Part shown: in pieces, positions 15,785-18,340 of the stretch
Layout: each line of letters begins with the position of its first letter
Numbering within the stretch: position 1 is the stretch's first letter
Assembly (NCBI GenBank): GCA_036795455.1
Contig: DAIRET010000044.1
Span: 1 to 18,340, forward strand
Length of the DNA stretch: 18,340 nt
Direction: 5' to 3'
Source of the DNA: DAIRET01 sp036795455
GTDB taxonomy: Bacteria; Bacteroidota; Ignavibacteria; Ignavibacteriales; Ignavibacteriaceae
Notes under the pieces: generated by a model
What the model saw: only the letters and a program-made list of their open reading frames with translations
Databases searched by the model: none
Told to the model about the DNA's origin: nothing
Program-made: the position numbers and the translations under genes

Positions 15785-16764
15785 AAAGTATTTTTACCTG
15801 CGGCGATATAAACGGGATCGGACCAGAAATTATTCTGAAAACGATCCATGTTTTGCAACAAAAAAGCAAAGACAAAACTTATATAGCCATCCCCGGTAAT
15901 GTATTTAACAACTCGCTTCAATTCATTTCAAAACCTGTCAGGTACGAAATTGTCAAAGACATAAAAGATGTGAATCCTAACCCATCAATTATCACAGTAA
16001 TCGACATAGGTAAGTTCAAGCAAAAAATTGGTGTTCCTACAAAAGAATCGGGAGCGGCAGCGTATGCGGCTTTAGAAATGGCATTCGATTTTTTGTATTC
16101 AAAACAAATTGATGCAATGATAACTGCACCGATTTCAAAAGAAGCTGTTAATTCGGCAGGGTACAAAATTCCCGGTCATACCGAATTGCTTGCAAAATGG
16201 TGCAATATAAAGGATGTAGTCATGATGTTTATTTCATCTAGCATGAAAGCCGCACTGTTGACGATTCATATTCCCATTAAAAAAGTAAGTAAAACAATTA
16301 CAACCGAATTGCTAAAAGCTAAAACAGAAATAATTGTTGATTCATTAAAAAAAGATTTTGGGATAGAAAATCCAGCTATTGCGGTTCTTGGAATCAATCC
16401 ACATGCGGGAGAAAACGGGTTGATAGGAGAGGAAGAAGAACTTGTAATCAAACCGTTTATTAAAAACAATAGTACTACGTTTTTCGGTCCATTTCCGCCG
16501 GATGCTTTTTTTGCTCATAAAACATATTCCAAATATGATTTGATTATAGGGAATTATCACGACCAGCTTTTGATACCATTTAAAATGTTAAACCCGTCTG
16601 AAGGTGTGAACTATACAGCAGGTTTACCGATAATTAGAACATCACCAGACCACGGTACCGCTTTCGACATTGCAGGCAAAGGTATTGCAGAGTATAATAG
16701 TTTACTTCAATCGTATTTGACTGCAAAAAGGATTCATTCCAACCGGAAGAAATTTAATGAGTAG
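15781..16764 (+). CDS. pdxA: 4-hydroxythreonine-4-phosphate dehydrogenase
   Basis: It oxidises 4-phosphohydroxy-L-threonine in the DXP-dependent pathway to pyridoxal phosphate, using NAD+ and a divalent metal. The 327-residue length is normal. GDINGIGPEI (8-17), TAPISKEAVNSAGYKIPGHT, TIHIPIKKV, LGINPHAGENGLIGEEE, GPFPPDAFF, NYHDQLLIPFKML and RTSPDHGTAFDIAGKG are all present. The metal ligands correspond to H163, H208 and H260. The start ATG overlaps the stop of the GWxTD gene by 4 bp, and the end overlaps the methyltransferase start by 8 bp, so all three are coupled. PdxJ, its pathway partner, is not in the window. PLP is the cofactor of Alr at 3630, but that link is only functional. Confidence 0.95.
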   Translation: MKSIFTCGDINGIGPEIILKTIHVLQQKSKDKTYIAIPGNVFNNSLQFISKPVRYEIVKDIKDVNPNPSIITVIDIGKFKQKIGVPTKESGAAAYAALEMAFDFLYSKQIDAMITAPISKEAVNSAGYKIPGHTELLAKWCNIKDVVMMFISSSMKAALLTIHIPIKKVSKTITTELLKAKTEIIVDSLKKDFGIENPAIAVLGINPHAGENGLIGEEEELVIKPFIKNNSTTFFGPFPPDAFFAHKTYSKYDLIIGNYHDQLLIPFKMLNPSEGVNYTAGLPIIRTSPDHGTAFDIAGKGIAEYNSLLQSYLTAKRIHSNRKKFNE

Positions 16765-17506
16765 TTACAAAAAAGCTTATACTGTCCTTGCGGATTTTTA
16801 CGAACATTTGATGAACAAAGTAAATTATGATGCCTGGGCGGAATATCTTTATGATATTATCAAAGATTCTATTCCAACAGATTCCAATGTGCTGGAGTTA
16901 GCAGGTGGCTCCGGTTCAATATCTTTCTACTTGCAGAAATATTTTCACGAATATATTTTAACGGATAAATCATGGTACATGCTAAATAAAGCAAGCGAAT
17001 ATTCATTAAGTCTTGTTTGCTGCGATATGCAATATCTCCCATTTAAGAAGAAATTCGGACTAATCCTTTCAACATTTGATTCAGTGAATTACCTGCTTAC
17101 AAAAAAGTCGTTGCAGAATATGTTTACTTCTGTTGCAAAACTACTTGATGAGAATGGTGTATTTACATTTGATGCGAGTTTGTTTATGAATAGCATAGCC
17201 CTTGCCGAAGAAAAAGTAACGACAAACAAATATAAAAATATTCATTATAAACAAATCAGTCATTATGATACTGAAAGCAGAATTCACTCAAACGTATTTA
17301 TAATAAATCTTCCCGGGCAAAATGAAATAGTCGAAATCCATAGGCAAAGAATTTGGGACTTTGAAGAGTATTTCGACATTATGGACAAATGCGGTTTGTA
17401 TGTTGTGGACTGTTTCGAGAATTTTACAATGAAAAAGGGGAAGCCGACATCTAAAAGAGTTCAATTTATTGTTAGAAAGAGTAATAAAGATGCTGTCATT
17501 CAATAA
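16757..17506 (+). CDS. Class I SAM-dependent methyltransferase, substrate unknown
   Basis: The 249-residue product has a Rossmann-type methyltransferase core. Motif I is VLELAGGSGSISFYL (45-59), with an acidic residue after the second strand (D70, ILTDKSWYM). CCDMQYLPF gives motif II-like D90, and LILSTFDSVNYLLT is the motif IV region. Most family members read D/GxGxG with Cys or Gly in motif I; AGGSGS is acceptable. The C-terminal part (about 170-245) probably forms the substrate lid. It resembles the small, general methyltransferases often annotated as YqeM/UbiE-like, so neither substrate nor pathway can be named. It overlaps pdxA by 8 bp and the ftsE start by 17 bp, which points to tight co-translation. 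Confidence 0.85.
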   Translation: MSSYKKAYTVLADFYEHLMNKVNYDAWAEYLYDIIKDSIPTDSNVLELAGGSGSISFYLQKYFHEYILTDKSWYMLNKASEYSLSLVCCDMQYLPFKKKFGLILSTFDSVNYLLTKKSLQNMFTSVAKLLDENGVFTFDASLFMNSIALAEEKVTTNKYKNIHYKQISHYDTESRIHSNVFIINLPGQNEIVEIHRQRIWDFEEYFDIMDKCGLYVVDCFENFTMKKGKPTSKRVQFIVRKSNKDAVIQ

Positions 17507-18173
17507 CGTTTCGTTTTCTTACGGTGGTCACATAATTTTCCAGGATTTGAATTTCAAGATGGAAAACGGTGAATTTGTATTTTTAATCGGTAAGAGCGGG
17601 AGTGGTAAAAGCACATTCCTTCAGATGATTTATATGAATCAATTTCCAGAGAGCGGTTATATTCAACTTTTAGACTACGACTCGAATAGCATTAAAAAAA
17701 ATCAACTGCCGGAGTTGAGAAAGAAACTCGGCATTATTTTCCAGGAATTCAGGTTAATACAGGATAGAAGTATTTATGATAATCTTGCTTTTATTCTTGA
17801 AGTAACCAACACACCTTCAAGAGAAATTAAAAAAAGAGTTAATGCTGTTTTAAATGACGTCGGGTTATCGCATAAAAAGAAATGTATACCTTCGGAATTG
17901 TCTGGTGGCGAACAGCAGCGTGTAGCAATTGCAAGGGCAATTATAAATGAACCTTCATTAATACTTGCAGATGAACCAACTGGCAATCTTGACCCTGAAA
18001 CTTCATTTGAAATACTTGAACTAATTAAGAAAATTAATACAAAGGGGGCTGCAATTTTATTTGCTACACACAATTATGAAATTGTGAAAAAGTTCGATGC
18101 GCGAATTGTAAAAATCGAAAATAACAAAGTTTTGAACGCTGTAATAAAAAAGAAAAACAGCAATGAACCTTAG
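17490..18173 (+). CDS. ftsE: Cell-division ABC ATPase FtsE-like
   Basis: From the ATG at 17490 the product has 227 residues, the usual FtsE size. Walker A is GKSGSGKST (34-42), the Q-loop is IIFQEFRLIQDRSIYDNLAF (82-101), the ABC signature is LSGGEQ (137-142), Walker B is LILADEPTGNLD (157-168) and the H-loop is FATH (H194). FQEFRLIQDRSIYDNLAF is close to the FtsE consensus, which separates it from LolD-like ATPases. FtsE with the membrane protein FtsX regulates peptidoglycan hydrolases at the septum or wall. An in-frame TTG at 17469 would add 7 residues deep inside the methyltransferase gene and is less likely. No ftsX follows: the next gene is convergent, starting 13 bp away. LolD-type function is the main alternative. 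Confidence 0.87.
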   Translation: MLSFNNVSFSYGGHIIFQDLNFKMENGEFVFLIGKSGSGKSTFLQMIYMNQFPESGYIQLLDYDSNSIKKNQLPELRKKLGIIFQEFRLIQDRSIYDNLAFILEVTNTPSREIKKRVNAVLNDVGLSHKKKCIPSELSGGEQQRVAIARAIINEPSLILADEPTGNLDPETSFEILELIKKINTKGAAILFATHNYEIVKKFDARIVKIENNKVLNAVIKKKNSNEP

Positions 18174-18186
18174 ACAGTCTTCAAAG

Positions 18187-18340
18187 CTATAAATTCTGAT
18201 ACTTCAGTTTTATCTTTTCGAGAGCTTCCAAAATTCTTGTATTAACTTCATCAACTGAAGAAAGCCCGTCAATTGTAATAGTTTCCCTTTTACCGGAATA
18301 AGAAGCAATAATGGGATAAGTTGTATCCCGGAAAATTTGC
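18187..18340 (-). CDS. adk: Probable adenylate kinase, C-terminal 50 residues (5' part beyond window)
   Basis: Read on the minus strand there is an open frame entering at the right edge and ending in TAG at 18189-18187. The 50 visible residues include IFRDTTYPIIASYSG, then ETITIDGLSSVDEVNTRILE and a helical end. This fits the last strand and helix of adenylate kinase, where a Y-x-x-x-T-x-P-x-x-x-Y segment is followed by a V-x-I-D-G-x-x-S-x-x-E-V-x-x-x-I pattern. The catalytic P-loop and lid lie outside, so this rests on a short match. Codon use and the lack of stops support a real gene. It converges on ftsE with 13 bp between the stops, with no room for a normal terminator. Confidence 0.6.
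   Translation of the reverse strand, partial: QIFRDTTYPIIASYSGKRETITIDGLSSVDEVNTRILEALEKIKLKYQNL

Noticed and set aside
17469..17489. TTG start extending ftsE by seven residues
   Set aside because: The ATG at 17490 gives the normal FtsE N-terminus; the extension only deepens the overlap with the methyltransferase.
18202..18260. 8-bp inverted repeat CTTCAGTT / AACTGAAG with a 43-bp gap near the right edge
   Set aside because: It lies inside the adk-like coding sequence with a long loop; probably chance.
1..18340. Possible mobile element, CRISPR array, tRNA/rRNA or defence system
   Set aside because: No transposase, integrase, regular spaced repeats, tRNA-like cloverleaf or defence-type gene was seen. 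The gene content is housekeeping with a uniform AT-rich composition.

Overview
The window is AT-rich bacterial chromosome, gene-dense and with almost no non-coding space. The best pointer to the host is the secreted protein at 12243-14522. It ends in a type IX secretion (T9SS) sorting domain of the 'LEQNFPNPFNPET' kind, which is typical of the Bacteroidota/Ignavibacteriota/Chlorobi side of the tree. A GWxTD-domain protein, a complex I operon running A-B-C-D-H without E/F/G, and a TTTG-N19-TAnnTTTG promoter agree with this. My best guess is an Ignavibacteria-like organism, by inference and not by any search. I see no mobile elements, CRISPR array, rRNA or tRNA.

Layout. Minus strand, 1-3422: the start of a respiratory complex I operon in the order nuoA-nuoB-nuoC-nuoD-nuoH, with nuoH cut by the left edge. 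A 207-bp divergent intergenic region (3423-3629) follows, with a good sigma70-type promoter facing nuoA. Plus strand, 3630-7805: alr (alanine racemase), an unrecognised helical protein, manC (mannose-1-phosphate guanylyltransferase), an unusual RpiB-family protein with an added N-terminal segment and no catalytic cysteine, and a DinB-like protein, all 4-22 bp apart. Plus strand, 7920-10871: pyrK-pyrD-folC, overlapping, behind a Bacteroidota-type promoter. Plus strand, 10985-18173: rho, a secreted M23 peptidase/T9SS cargo protein, a GWxTD-domain protein, pdxA, a SAM methyltransferase and an FtsE-like ATPase, linked by gaps of 4-8 bp or by overlaps. On the minus strand at the right edge is the 3' end of a gene that looks like adk, convergent with ftsE.

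How it works together. Most of the window is housekeeping: respiration (nuo), cell wall and surface sugars (alr, manC, the M23 protein, ftsE), pyrimidine synthesis (pyrK/pyrD), folate (folC), vitamin B6 (pdxA) and transcription termination (rho). I do not see a clear new multi-gene system. The items most worth a second look are the RpiB-like fusion (N-terminus resembling EutQ/EutT, active-site Cys replaced by Asp), the conserved-looking unknown gene between alr and manC, the four-part M23/T9SS protein, and the GWxTD protein whose signature Trp is Ala.
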